Source: Nocardia sp. NBC_01730 (GTDB lineage Bacteria; Actinomycetota; Actinomycetes; Mycobacteriales; Mycobacteriaceae). Taken from it: a DNA stretch of 64,000 nucleotides. The position numbers and the translations under genes were made by a program. The stretch spans positions 6,758,001-6,822,000 of the forward strand of contig NZ_CP109162.1 in assembly GCF_035920445.1 (NCBI RefSeq), given 5' to 3'. This document shows, piece after piece, positions 7,266 through 16,500 of this stretch; positions within the stretch are counted from its first letter, which is position 1; every line of letters begins with the position of its first letter. The notes below the pieces were generated by a model. The model did no database searches. It was not told where the DNA came from and saw only the letters and a list, made by a program, of their open reading frames with translations.

Positions 7266-8906
7266 ATGTTGAGCACCATGCAGGACGAGCCGTTGTCGCT
7301 GGCCACGTTGCTGCGCTACGCATCGACGTTTGTCGGTGATTCCACCGTGTCCACCTGGACCGGTACCGGCGTACGCACCATGACCTACCGTGAGGTCGGC
7401 GCCGAGTCGGCGCGGCTGGCGAACGCGTTGCGCGGGTTGGGGATCGGCGTCGGCGACCGGGTCGGTACGTTCATGTGGAACAACAACGAGCACTTGGTCG
7501 CCTACGTCGCGGTGCCCGCGATGGGTGCGGTGCTGCATGCGCTGAACATCCGGCTGTTCCCGGACCAGGTCGCGTACGTGACCAACCACGCAGAAGACCA
7601 AGTCGTGCTGGTGGACGGCACGTTGGTGCCGATGTTCACCCAGCTGCTGCCGAACATGAAGACGGTCCGCCACGTCATCGTGGTCAATGGTGACGCGACG
7701 ACGCTCACCGCGCCGGCTGGTGTCCAGGTGCACTCCTACACCGAACTGCTCGGCGCGCAGCCGGATACCTACGACTTCCCGGTGATCGACGAGCGGTCCG
7801 CCGCGGCGATGTGCTACACCTCCGGCACCACCGGAGACCCGAAGGGTGTGGCGTATTCGCACCGCTCCAACTGGTTGCACGCCATGCAGGTCGCCGCGAA
7901 CAACGGAATGGGCCTGCACGGCACCGACACCATCCTGGTCATCGTTCCGTTGTTCCACGCGAACGCCTGGGGCCTGCCGTACGCGGCGCTGATGTCCGGG
8001 GCGAACCTGCTCCTGCCGGACCGCTTCCTGCAGCCGGGCCCGCTGCTCGAGTGTATGGCCGCGCAGAAGCCGTCCTTCGCCGCTGCGGTGCCCACCATCT
8101 GGGGCGGTGTGTTGGCGGGGTTGGCGGCCAATCCGCAAGACATCACGCACCTGCGCTCGGTCGTGGTGGGCGGCTCGGCCGTTCCGCCGTCGATGATGCG
8201 CGCCTTCCAGGACAAGCACAGCGTGCGGGTCCTGCACGCGTGGGGCATGACGGAGACCTCGCCGCTGGGCAGCGTCGCGCATCCGCCGGCAAGCGCACTC
8301 ACCGAGGAGGACAAGTGGGCCTACCGGGTGACCCAGGGTCGGTTCCCGGCCGGCGTGCAGGCTCGCCTGGTCGCCGACGATGGCAGCGTTGTCCCCGCCG
8401 ACGGTGAATCGCTCGGTGAGGTGGAAGTACGCGGCCCCTGGATCACCGCCTCCTACTACTCGCCGGACGGCGTGCCGGTGGACGCGGAGAAGTTCCACAA
8501 CGGCTGGCTACGCACCGGCGACGTCGGCAAGATCAGTCGGGACGGCTACCTCACCCTGGTGGACCGCTCCAAGGACGTGATCAAGTCGGGCGGCGAATGG
8601 ATTTCGTCGGTGGACCTGGAGAACGCCGTGATGGGGCACCCCGCGGTCGCCGAGGCGGCCGTGATCGGCGTACCGGACGAGAAGTGGGACGAGCGGCCGC
8701 TGGTGGCGATCGTGCTCGCGGAGGGGGCCGAGGCGAAGCCTGAAGAGCTGCGCGAGTTCCTCGCCGGCAAGTTCGCGAAATGGCAGCTGCCGGAACGCTG
8801 GACGTTCATTGCGGAGGTGCCGAAGACCAGCGTGGGCAAGTTCGACAAGAAGCGGTTGCGCACCCAGTACGCCGAGGGCGACTTGGACGTCACCACGCTC
8901 GGCTGA
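7266..8906 (+). CDS. fatty-acyl-CoA ligase (FadD-like, ANL superfamily)
   Basis: 546 residues. The ATG follows AAGGAG with a 6-base spacer, a strong site. The AMP-binding P-loop YTSGTTGDPKG lies near residues 184-195, the A5-type motif is WGMTETSP, the A7-type motif LRTGDVGK, and the A10 lysine lies in KTSVGKFDKKRLR near the C-terminus. It activates a carboxylic acid as acyl-AMP and transfers it to CoA in the cytosol. Length and motifs match medium/long-chain fatty-acid ligases of the AlkK type. It lies about 4.7 kb upstream of the NRPS array with unrelated genes between, so a role in supplying a lipid starter is possible but not implied. It ends convergently with an HD-domain gene at a shared terminator. 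Confidence 0.92.
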   Translation: MLSTMQDEPLSLATLLRYASTFVGDSTVSTWTGTGVRTMTYREVGAESARLANALRGLGIGVGDRVGTFMWNNNEHLVAYVAVPAMGAVLHALNIRLFPDQVAYVTNHAEDQVVLVDGTLVPMFTQLLPNMKTVRHVIVVNGDATTLTAPAGVQVHSYTELLGAQPDTYDFPVIDERSAAAMCYTSGTTGDPKGVAYSHRSNWLHAMQVAANNGMGLHGTDTILVIVPLFHANAWGLPYAALMSGANLLLPDRFLQPGPLLECMAAQKPSFAAAVPTIWGGVLAGLAANPQDITHLRSVVVGGSAVPPSMMRAFQDKHSVRVLHAWGMTETSPLGSVAHPPASALTEEDKWAYRVTQGRFPAGVQARLVADDGSVVPADGESLGEVEVRGPWITASYYSPDGVPVDAEKFHNGWLRTGDVGKISRDGYLTLVDRSKDVIKSGGEWISSVDLENAVMGHPAVAEAAVIGVPDEKWDERPLVAIVLAEGAEAKPEELREFLAGKFAKWQLPERWTFIAEVPKTSVGKFDKKRLRTQYAEGDLDVTTLG

Positions 8907-8915
8907 GCACACCGC

Positions 8916-8954
8916 CCCACGTCACCACTTCAGCATCGGCAGTGGTGACGTGGG
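8916..8954. terminator. bidirectional terminator, 14-bp perfect stem
   Basis: CCCACGTCACCACT (8916-8929) and AGTGGTGACGTGGG (8941-8954) are exact inverted repeats around an 11-base loop. The hairpin starts nine bases after the ligase stop and contains the stop codon and last codons of the convergent HD-domain gene. It lacks a long T-run on either side, as is common in actinobacteria. It would serve both convergent genes. Confidence 0.75.
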
Positions 8955-9470
8955 ATTGGTCCACAGTCGCCGCGCGGCCAGCCGCACCAGCGCGCGGTGG
9001 AAGCCGTTGTCTGGATACCGTTTCACCAGGTCGCGGTAGGTCGCCCTGGGTACGCCGAACCGGCCGAGCAGACCGAACTCGACGTCGATCGCGTCGGCGC
9101 GGCGGAAGATCTCGACCGCGTCGTCCGGCGCACCCGCGGCACGGATCCTGTGATGCTCGGTGATCATCGGCACAACGACCTCGGCCAGGTCGCTCCGGTC
9201 GATGCTCGCCAACCAGGCCCGTGCGTGGTCACAGGAGGGCGCTAGGTAGTCGAAGGTGCCCGCCGACCAGATGCCGATGTCGTGCAGGGCGGCGGCTGTC
9301 AGATACTCCTCGCGGCTGCTCGGTGACGGTTGCTGATCATCTGCCAGAAGATCGCACATGGCTAGCACGCGCAGCACGTGATTGGTGTAGGCCGCGCGGT
9401 CCCCACCGAGCTGTTGCTGCCACGGCGACAGCCTGTCCTCGATCTCATTCCGAAGATCGTTGCTGCTCAT
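8922..9470 (-). CDS. HD-domain protein (predicted phosphohydrolase)
   Basis: 182 residues. HD-superfamily metal ligands are visible: His31 in YTNHVLRVL, His63-Asp64 in AALHDIG, further His in SCDHARAW and TEHHRIR, and an Asp in RRADAIDVE. The order H...HD...H...H...D suits a small metal-dependent phosphohydrolase of the wide HD family, acting on nucleotides or phosphate esters. The substrate cannot be inferred. There is no transmembrane segment. The last codons and stop lie inside a strong hairpin shared with the convergent ligase gene. The start at 9470 has no good RBS; no better in-frame start is obvious. Confidence 0.85.
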   Translation of the reverse strand: MSSNDLRNEIEDRLSPWQQQLGGDRAAYTNHVLRVLAMCDLLADDQQPSPSSREEYLTAAALHDIGIWSAGTFDYLAPSCDHARAWLASIDRSDLAEVVVPMITEHHRIRAAGAPDDAVEIFRRADAIDVEFGLLGRFGVPRATYRDLVKRYPDNGFHRALVRLAARRLWTNPTSPLPMLKW

Positions 9471-9542
9471 GCCGGTTCACATTACTCGAAGCGCCGGACA
9501 GCAGCCGGTGCCGACGCGCGGGGTGCGGTGCTGACAAGAGAA

Positions 9543-9580
9543 CACCCGGCGCGGGCCGAAACCGTGTGCCGCGCCGGGTG
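9543..9580 (-). terminator. terminator of the SCO5389-family gene
   Basis: CACCCGGCGCG (9543-9553) and CGCGCCGGGTG (9570-9580) are perfect 11-bp inverted repeats with a 16-base loop, placed 15 bases past the stop of the minus-strand gene at 9596. A mildly T-rich stretch follows on the minus strand. Confidence 0.7.
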
Positions 9581-9595
9581 CTAAGAGTTTGCTGA

Positions 9596-9988
9596 TCAGC
9601 AGTTGCGCAGCTCCGGGTTCTGGTTGAGCAGCTGAGCCCTGGTGCCGATGAACGTAGTGTAGGTTTCGCCGCCGACCGCGGAGATCGGGAACGCGGCCAC
9701 CCGGTGGCAATTCTGGAAGGCGAGCTTCACTCCGAAATGGCGTTCCAGCCCGCCGCGGATCGCGTCCGAGGCCATGGCGCGCAGCAGCTGCCCGCGGGCG
9801 ACCTCGTCCGGGGGAGGAACCGTGTTGTCGGCGAATTCGGCAGTGCCGGACTGCAAGTCACCGGCGACCCGGCTGACGACTTCCCAAGCGTAGGGCAGCG
9901 AAGTGCGGACGACCTCGACGAAGTCGGCGTCGTCGACCTCGCCGCGCTCGGCGCGTTCGAGTAGTTCGGTGGGGACATCGAGGGACAT
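9596..9988 (-). CDS. SCO5389-family protein
   Basis: 130 residues beginning MSLDVPTELLERAERGEVDDADF and containing the conserved phrases RTSLPYAWEV, ARGQLLRAMASDAIRG, FGVKLAFQNCHRVA and a C-terminal RAQLLNQNPELRNC. I recognise this as the small conserved actinobacterial family represented by SCO5389 of Streptomyces. Its biochemical role is not known to me. The ATG follows GGAGGA with 8-base spacing. It is followed by a strong hairpin terminator, so it is probably monocistronic. The protein is soluble with one Cys in the QNCH motif and a terminal Cys. Confidence 0.88.
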   Translation of the reverse strand: MSLDVPTELLERAERGEVDDADFVEVVRTSLPYAWEVVSRVAGDLQSGTAEFADNTVPPPDEVARGQLLRAMASDAIRGGLERHFGVKLAFQNCHRVAAFPISAVGGETYTTFIGTRAQLLNQNPELRNC

Positions 9989-10051
9989 AGCGCTTTCCTC
10001 CAGGGATAGACGGTCGATGCGATGCCCCTCGATTCTAATCGAAAGTCGTTG

Positions 10052-11116
10052 TCAACAAGGCTGGATTCGGCGCGAAAGTGCTGACTCCAGTGCGCTTTTC
10101 GTATCGGCGGCCAGCGTTCGCACCAGTTCACCTGCGGGTAACTCCGGTGCCAGGGCGTGCGTTTGCCCAGCCCACAGGTTCACTTCGTCCGAGTTGCCTG
10201 CCGCCCGTGCTGCCGCCCGCAGCGGGGCGGTGGCGTAGTGGATCTCGGGGTAGGCGGCAGGCGCGGTCGCGGTGTGCTCGATCATGAATCGGTTGCGCAA
10301 CCCGCGCGCTCGGCGTCCGGTGAAGGCGCGGGTGAGCATTGTGGGGTTGTCCTCAATGAGCACGGCGCGGTGCACCTGATTGGTGCCTGCCTCGGGGCAG
10401 CGCAGGAATACGGTGCCGAGCTGTGCGGCGGCGGCGCCCGCCGCCAGCGCCGCGGCGATGCCTGCGCCCGTGATGAGACCGCCGGTGGCCACGAGCGGCC
10501 GATCGGTGGCCGCGGTCAAGATCTGCACCAGGGCCAGGAGTGTGAGCGGATCGGTCGCGTCGTCGGCCGGCCGGTCAACGAAGGTGGCGCGGTGCCCGCC
10601 CGCCTCCGCGCCCTGGGCGATGAGGACGTCGGCGCCCGCCTCGACCGCGACGCGCGCCTCGGCCGCCGACGTCACCGTCACCCACACCTCGGAGCCGGCG
10701 GCATGCAACCGGGCGATCTCCGTGGTGGTCGGGCAGCCGAAGGTGAACGAGACGGCCGCGACCGGATCGGCGACGAGCAGGTCCAGCTTGGCGTCCCAGT
10801 CGTCGGTGTCGAACTTCGCGTCCCCGAGCTCGTGGTCGGCGCCGAGTTCGGTGAGATAGTCGGCGAGGTCGGCGGCGGGCGTCTCGGGTCCCGGCACGAA
10901 CAGGTTGACGCCGAACGGCTCGGCGGTCGCGGCGCGGGTCGCCGCGATCCGCGCCGCGGTGTCGTCGGCGCTCAGGTAGCCGGCCGCCAGCTGGCCGAAA
11001 CCGCCCGCTTCGGCGACCGCGGCGGTGAGCTCGGGAGTGGAGGGGCCGCCCGCCATCGGGGCCAGCACGATCGGGACGCCAAGTTGGTCGATGATCACGG
11101 TCCAAGTCTCGCTCAT
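10052..11116 (-). CDS. nitronate monooxygenase-like FMN oxidoreductase
   Basis: 354 residues from ATG 11116; a GTG 24 bases upstream (11140), with GGAAAAG before it, is an alternative start. The fold is a TIM barrel of the NMO/2-nitropropane dioxygenase family: LGVPIVLAPMAGG at the N-terminus, PFGVNLFVPG on an early strand, LIAQGAEAGGHRAT carrying the phosphate-binding and catalytic-His region, ATGGLITGAGIAAALAAGA, and AQLGTVFLRCPEAGT near the flavin phosphate. Family members oxidise alkyl nitronates or act as NADH-dependent quinone reductases with FMN. The real substrate is not visible. It stands alone, divergent from the M23 peptidase gene. Confidence 0.9.
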   Translation of the reverse strand: MSETWTVIIDQLGVPIVLAPMAGGPSTPELTAAVAEAGGFGQLAAGYLSADDTAARIAATRAATAEPFGVNLFVPGPETPAADLADYLTELGADHELGDAKFDTDDWDAKLDLLVADPVAAVSFTFGCPTTTEIARLHAAGSEVWVTVTSAAEARVAVEAGADVLIAQGAEAGGHRATFVDRPADDATDPLTLLALVQILTAATDRPLVATGGLITGAGIAAALAAGAAAAQLGTVFLRCPEAGTNQVHRAVLIEDNPTMLTRAFTGRRARGLRNRFMIEHTATAPAAYPEIHYATAPLRAAARAAGNSDEVNLWAGQTHALAPELPAGELVRTLAADTKSALESALSRRIQPC

Positions 11117-11149
11117 TTGGACGTGTGACCCAGCGCTCACCAGCAACTT

Positions 11150-11169
11150 TTCCGCACAAGGTTGCGGAA
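11150..11169. promoter_or_regulatory. inverted repeat between divergent genes
   Basis: TTCCGCA (11150-11156) and TGCGGAA (11163-11169) are exact 7-bp inverted repeats with a 6-base spacer. They lie 34 bp upstream of the oxidoreductase ATG and 141 bp upstream of the peptidase start, which is a suitable place for an operator. No regulator family is implied by the sequence. Confidence 0.35.
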
Positions 11170-11309
11170 TGGTCACGACGAGGTAGAGTTCCCGTCACAA
11201 CGGACGCCAAAACGTTATCTAGTTCGGCTTCACCGGATCGTTATAAACCGGTCGTCGCCAAGTATGGCATCCGGGATGGACCCCTGTTCTTCGAGGCAAG
11301 GACGCAGTT

Positions 11310-12179
11310 TTGTCGCAGCACCGTGTAGGCCCCAGTTCTATTACCGTCATGAGCCTCATCGGCGATGGTGTCACGGGTCGGCCGACGCGGCACCGCGCCG
11401 AGCCGTCATCGACGGGCCGGGCGAAGTTCGCCGCCAGCGTCGTGGTTGCCACAGGCGCGCTGATCGGCACCGCCACCCAGGTCACCTACGCGTCCCCGCA
11501 GTTGCCTGGTGCGCACGACGCCGACGACGAGGTGGCCACCCAGGTCGCTGCGAAGGACACCGGCATCACGCAGGTTGCCGAGCTGAAGACCGCGCAGGCG
11601 CCGGTCGTCGAGGCCGCGGCGGAGCTCGCTCCGGCCGCCACCCAGGCCGCCACCGCGGTGGCCGCTCCGGTGGCCGCTCCGTTCGGCATCCCGAACCTGC
11701 CGCCGGAGGTCGTCGGGCCGCTGGCTCAGGCCGAGGAGGCCCTCCGGGGCGTGCAGCAGCAGGTCGCTCCGCCCTCGGCGGTGCGCCCGGTGGGGGGCGA
11801 GATCAGCTCCGGATTCGGCAGCCGTTGGGGTGCCATGCACTACGGCCTGGACTTCGCCGACACGCTCGGCTCGCCGATCCACTCGGTCAGCAACGGCACA
11901 GTGATCGAGGCGGGCCCGGCCTCCGGGTTCGGCCTGTGGGTGCGCGTGCTGCAGGACGACGGCACCACCGCGGTCTACGGTCACGTGAACGAGATGTTCG
12001 TCCACGCGGGCCAGCGGGTGAACGCGGGCGACGTGATCGCCACCGTCGGCAACCGGGGCCAGTCGACCGGTCCGCATCTGCACCTGGAGATCTGGGACCA
12101 GGGCGGCACCAAGATCGACCCCATGCCTTACCTGGCCGCCAAGGGCGTGCCCTTGGGATGGGGCCCGTCCGCGCACTGA
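11310..12179 (+). CDS. secreted M23 (LytM-type) peptidoglycan endopeptidase
   Basis: 289 residues from a TTG at 11310 with AAGGA seven bases upstream; a later in-frame ATG at residue 14 is the alternative. Residues 38-60 form a hydrophobic export signal (FAASVVVATGALIGTATQVTYA) after a positively charged leader. An Ala/Val/Thr-rich linker follows, then the M23 domain. The zinc ligands HxxxD are His177 and Asp181 in HYGLDF, and HxH is His256 and His258 in HLHLE. All are present, so the enzyme should be active, cleaving peptide crosslinks in the cell wall. It ends PMPYLAAKGVPLGWGPSAH, a tail common in actinobacterial M23 proteins. No c-di-AMP (ydaO) riboswitch pattern was seen upstream. Confidence 0.9.
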   Translation: MSQHRVGPSSITVMSLIGDGVTGRPTRHRAEPSSTGRAKFAASVVVATGALIGTATQVTYASPQLPGAHDADDEVATQVAAKDTGITQVAELKTAQAPVVEAAAELAPAATQAATAVAAPVAAPFGIPNLPPEVVGPLAQAEEALRGVQQQVAPPSAVRPVGGEISSGFGSRWGAMHYGLDFADTLGSPIHSVSNGTVIEAGPASGFGLWVRVLQDDGTTAVYGHVNEMFVHAGQRVNAGDVIATVGNRGQSTGPHLHLEIWDQGGTKIDPMPYLAAKGVPLGWGPSAH

Positions 12180-12321
12180 GTTCGGCTGCCGGGCTTGCTG
12201 TTCCGACGATCACTCCGGTATCCACCGCGGGATGTCCACACCGCGGCGGCACGATGAGCGCTTCGAGATTCGGTCTGCTCGAGCCGCCCCACGGACACCG
12301 GTCGGTCGTTAGGCTCGGGCC

Positions 12322-13305
12322 GTGACCGAGCTGGGCGACATCTTCGAGCCTGGGTCACCGCACGGCCGCACCTACGCCGTGCTGGTGCACCATCCGCGAT
12401 CGAGTCTCGCCGATATCGCGCAGTACCTCGGCGTTTCGGTAGACTTCGCCGCGGACTCGTTGGATCTGTTGTGTGAATTGCGCGCCGCGGTTCGCATCGA
12501 GTCGCCCGACGGCGACCCGGTATGGGACGCGCACGCGCCGGAATCGTTGTCCGAAGCCGAAGCGCGGCGCAGGCAACAAGAGATCAACCAGATGCATGCT
12601 GCCGCAGCGCGGCTGAGCGAGACGTTTCGTTCGGTGCGCCGCTCGCCACGCGGCAACGGCGCCGTGGTGCCGGTGTTCGAGCGCTTGGAGATGCTCGCGG
12701 ATTTCGAGGAGATGCAGACCGGTGCGCGCGCCTGCGTCAAGCTGGTGGAACGCGGACCCTATCTCAGCGATCTGGACCGTGAGCGACAGTTGTTCCAGCT
12801 CAAACGGGCCAGGATCGGCGAAGGAATCCGCTACCAGACCCTCTATCAGGACACCGTCTACCAGGACTCGGAGCGCCTGCGGCACGCACTGTCCACCAAT
12901 GCCAGTGGGGCCCAGGCCAGAACGCTGCCCGAGCCGCCGTTCAAGCTGATCATCAGTGACGACGAACGGGCCAGCCTGGTGTTGCACGCCGACGAACGCA
13001 GACCCGACCCGATGGGTCTGCGGATCACCAGCTCATCCACGCTGGACCTGCTGATCAAGACCTTTGACGTGCTCTGGGCACTGGCCGCGCCCATCTCGGT
13101 GAATCCGACCGCGGAGGCGTTGGACGAACGCGACCGGGCGATCCTGACCCTGATGGGTCTCGGCGCCACCGACGACACCATCGCCCGCAGGCTCGGGATG
13201 TCCCGGCGCACCGTGGTGCGCCGCACCGCCAGGCTGCTGGAGCGGCTCGGCGCGAGCACCCGGTTTCAGGCCGGGGTGCAGGCCACCCGGCGTGGATGGT
13301 TGTGA
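12322..13305 (+). CDS. LuxR-type regulator with N-terminal winged helix
   Basis: 327 residues from GTG 12322 (weak AGG upstream). The N-terminal 60 residues look like a TrmB-type winged helix (SSLADIAQYLGVSVDFAADSLDLLCEL). A long middle domain resembles a phospholipase-D-like or ligand domain seen in such regulators. The C-terminal 60 residues are a LuxR helix-turn-helix (DRAILTLMGLGATDDTIARRLGMSRRTVVRRTARLLERLGA). It lies directly upstream of NRPS1 on the same strand and is the only regulator next to the array, so it is the best candidate for cluster control. A remnant of its last 20 codons recurs after NRPS1, showing that the duplication that made NRPS2 began inside this gene. Confidence 0.88.
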   Translation: MTELGDIFEPGSPHGRTYAVLVHHPRSSLADIAQYLGVSVDFAADSLDLLCELRAAVRIESPDGDPVWDAHAPESLSEAEARRRQQEINQMHAAAARLSETFRSVRRSPRGNGAVVPVFERLEMLADFEEMQTGARACVKLVERGPYLSDLDRERQLFQLKRARIGEGIRYQTLYQDTVYQDSERLRHALSTNASGAQARTLPEPPFKLIISDDERASLVLHADERRPDPMGLRITSSSTLDLLIKTFDVLWALAAPISVNPTAEALDERDRAILTLMGLGATDDTIARRLGMSRRTVVRRTARLLERLGASTRFQAGVQATRRGWL

Positions 13306-13315
13306 ACTGGTTCAC
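13302..13315. promoter_or_regulatory. palindrome over the luxR stop codon
   Basis: GTGAAC-TG-GTTCAC is a perfect 6-2-6 inverted repeat covering the TGA stop of the LuxR-type gene. The duplicated copy upstream of NRPS2 keeps it as GTGAGC-TG-GTTCAC (21107-21120), with one changed base. It could be a regulator site about 280 bp upstream of NRPS1; the function is unproven. Confidence 0.35.
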
Positions 13316-13478
13316 CGATTCGGGTGCTCCCGCAACATGACAGAACCTGCGTCGATCTGACGGCAGGCATCAGGCAACGCGCCACTTCCATGAGGGACCG
13401 GGCGGCGTTCGACGAAAGTATGGCAGTACCAAGGGGAAGCGGACCGCCGCAGCGGCAGCCGTGGCAATCCAGTCGCGC

Positions 13479-13506
13479 GTGGCTACCGATCAGTCCCTAA
13501 TATGAT
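13479..13506 (+). promoter_or_regulatory. predicted promoter of NRPS1
   Basis: A -10-like TATGAT (13501-13506) is preceded after 16 bases by GTGGCT (13479-13484), a weak -35. The block CAGTCCCTaATATGAT is shared with the region upstream of NRPS2, where the -35 is better (TTGGTT). The start codon of NRPS1 lies 88 bases past the -10, leaving a long leader. The rest of 13306-13593 shows no gene. Confidence 0.45.
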
Positions 13507-13593
13507 CTCTCGGACCGTACTGGCCCCGGAAAACACGACCTTGATCGGGGTTTGGCCGGGTTCTGGCTTGACGCGAGAGGTGAATGCACTCGA

Positions 13594-16500
13594 ATGGAAA
13601 CCGCCCGTCGATCTGCTCGAGGTAGCCGTCGCCGCAGGTCGAGCAGTTTGCTTTTCGGGCAGTTACTCACCGCCGCGGTCGAGTCCGCCGCCACTGAGGT
13701 CGCGATCAGGTTCAATCCGACGGGAGATCCCGCCGACGATCGCGAGTTGACCTACGCCGAGCTGGACTCGGCGTCCTCGCGGCTGGCGAGGGAGTTGATC
13801 GAGCGTGGTGTGGGTCCGGGCGATGTGGTCGCCATCGGTATCGCGCGCAGTGTGGAGTCGGTGTCGGCGGTGTGGGCGATCGCGAAGACCGGTGCCGCCT
13901 ATGTGCCGGTGGATCCGATGTATCCGACCGATCGGATCAACCACATCGTCTCCGATTCCGGTGCGACGGTGGGTCTGACCACTTCGAGGCATCGTGCCGT
14001 GCTCGGCACCGCCGTGTATTGGATCGAGTTGGATGATCCGGTGCAGGCGGAGCGCATCGCCGCGCGTGCAGAGCATCCTATTTCGTATACGGATCGGGTT
14101 CGTCCGCTGGATGAGCGGCATCCGGCGTATGTGATCTATACCTCGGGGGCGACCGGCAAGCCCAAGGGCGTCGTGGTGTCGCATAGTGGTTTGGCCGGGT
14201 TGGTGGCGGCTGAGCGCGCGCATTATGGGGTGAGCGAAGAGTCGCGGGTGTTGCATGTGTGCTCGCCGAATTTCGATGTTTCGGTGCTGGAGTTGCTGCT
14301 GGCGTTCTCTTCTGGGGCGATGTTGGTGATCGCGCCGCCGTCGGTGTTCGGTGGGCATGAACTGTCGGATCTGTTGCGGCGTGAGCATGTCACGCACATG
14401 TTGATCACTCCGGGTGCACTGGAATCGGTGGACCCGACGGGGCTGGACGATCTGCGGGTCGTGGTGGTGGCCGGGGACAAGTTCGGTCCGGAGCTGGTCG
14501 GCCGGTGGGCCGGTGAGCGGGAGTTCTACAACGGTTACGGGCCTACCGAGGCGACGATTCTGGCCACGAGTACCGCGGTGATGGTGCCGGGTGATCCGAT
14601 CACGATCGGTTCGGCGATCGCGGGAGTCGGTGCGTTCGTCCTTGATTCACGGCTGCGTCCGGTGCCTGCCGGGGTGGTGGGTGAGTTGTATCTGTCGGGT
14701 GCGGCGTTGGCGCAGGGTTATCTCGGGCGGCCGGGGTTGACCGCGGAGCGGTTCGTGGCCAGCCCGTTCGATGCCGGTGCCTTTGGTGGGCGGCTCTACC
14801 GGACCGGTGATTTGGTGCGGCGTGTGGAGTCCGATGGTGGTGAGGGTGGTGTCATCGAGTATTTGGGGCGTTCGGATTTTCAGGTGAAGGTCCGTGGGTT
14901 CCCTGTCGAGCTCGGTGAGATCGATAACGTGTTGACCGGCCATCCGGACATCGACTTCGCGGCGACGTTGGGTAGGGCGTTGCCGTCGGGGGCGACGGCT
15001 TTGGTGTCTTATGTGTTGGCCGGGACCAAGGCAGTGGTGGATACCGGTGCGCTGAAGGAGTTCCTCGCGGAGTCGTTGCCCGGGTATATGGTTCCGGCCG
15101 CCATCATGGTGCTGGATGAGATCCCGTTGACCCCGGTCGGCAAACTCGACCGTGCGGCGCTACCCGAACCCGTCTTCGCCGCACGCGCGTTCCGCGCGCC
15201 CTCGACTCCGGTCGAAGAGATCGTCGCCGAGGTGTTCGCCGCGCTGCTGGTGCCCGAGGAGGACGGCCGGGTCGGCGCGGATGACGACTTCTTCGAGCTC
15301 GGCGGTAATTCGCTGCTCGCCGCGCAGGCTGCGGCGCGAATCGGTTCCGCGCTGGATGTGCGGGTTCCGGTGCATTTGCTGTTCGAGGTGACAACGGTGG
15401 CTGCGCTGGCGGCGCGTGTGGAACAACATGCGGGTTCGGCTGTCGGTCAGGCGTTGCAGGCACGTCCGCGCAAGGGGCGGGTGCCGTTGTCGTATGCCCA
15501 GCAGCGTATGTGGTTTCTGAACCGTTTCGATCCGGCCAGCGCGGTGAACAACATTCCGACCGCGGTGCGTCTGTCGGGTCGGCTCGATGTCGATGCGTTG
15601 CGGGCAGCGGTGGGTGATCTCGCGGAGCGGCACGAGGTGCTGCGCACCGTCTACCCGGAGGTCGACGGCGAGGGCTACCAGCTGGTGCTGCCGATGGGTG
15701 ACCCGCGTGCCGTGCCGGAGTTCGTGGTCGAGCAGGCCGACGAGGCCGCGGTGCCCGCGCTCGTCGCTGCCGCGGTGACGGAGGGCTTCGACGTGACCAC
15801 CGCGCCGCCCATGCGGGTGCGCCTGCTCGCGTTGAGTGCGACCGAGCACGTGCTGATCTGCGTGGTGCACCACATCGCAGGCGACGGGTTCTCGATGGGC
15901 CCGTTGACTCGTGACCTGATGCACGCGTACGTGGACCGGATGCGCGGCGTTGCACCGGGATGGCCCGCGCTCGAGGTGCAGTACGCCGACTATGCGATGT
16001 GGCAGCGTGAGGTCCTCGGCGCCGAGGAGGACCCGGATTCGGTACTGGCGCAGCAGATCGCGTTTTGGCGTACCGAGCTGGCCGGGTTGACTGAGCAGTT
16101 GGAGTTGCCTACCGATCGTGCGCGTCCCGCGGTCGCGTCTCACCGTGGTGCGACGGTTGGTTTCGAGATCGACGCCGATGTGCATGCGGCATTGAGTCGT
16201 CTTGCCCACAGCCATAATTCGACGCTGTTCATGGTGGTCCACGCGGCGTTGGCGGTGCTGTTGGCCCGGTTGTCGGGTACCCGCGATATCGCGGTGGGTA
16301 CCCCGATCGCGGGGCGTGGTGAGGCCGCGCTGGATGATCTGGTCGGTATGTTCGTCAACACGCTGGTGTTGCGTACCGAGATCGATTCCGGTGCGCGTTT
16401 CGATCAACTGCTGCGTGCGGTGCGTGCGGTCGATGTCGCGGCGTTCGGTCACGCCGATGTGCCGTTCGAGCGGCTGGTGGAGTTGCTGGACCCGGCACGT

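Noticed and set aside
9009..9163. Plus-strand frames opposite the HD-domain gene
   Set aside because: No signature, and the minus-strand product has a full set of HD metal ligands.
11117..11309. c-di-AMP (ydaO-type) riboswitch before the M23 peptidase
   Set aside because: Such riboswitches often precede actinobacterial wall hydrolases, but the conserved core motifs could not be found in this short 193-bp gap.
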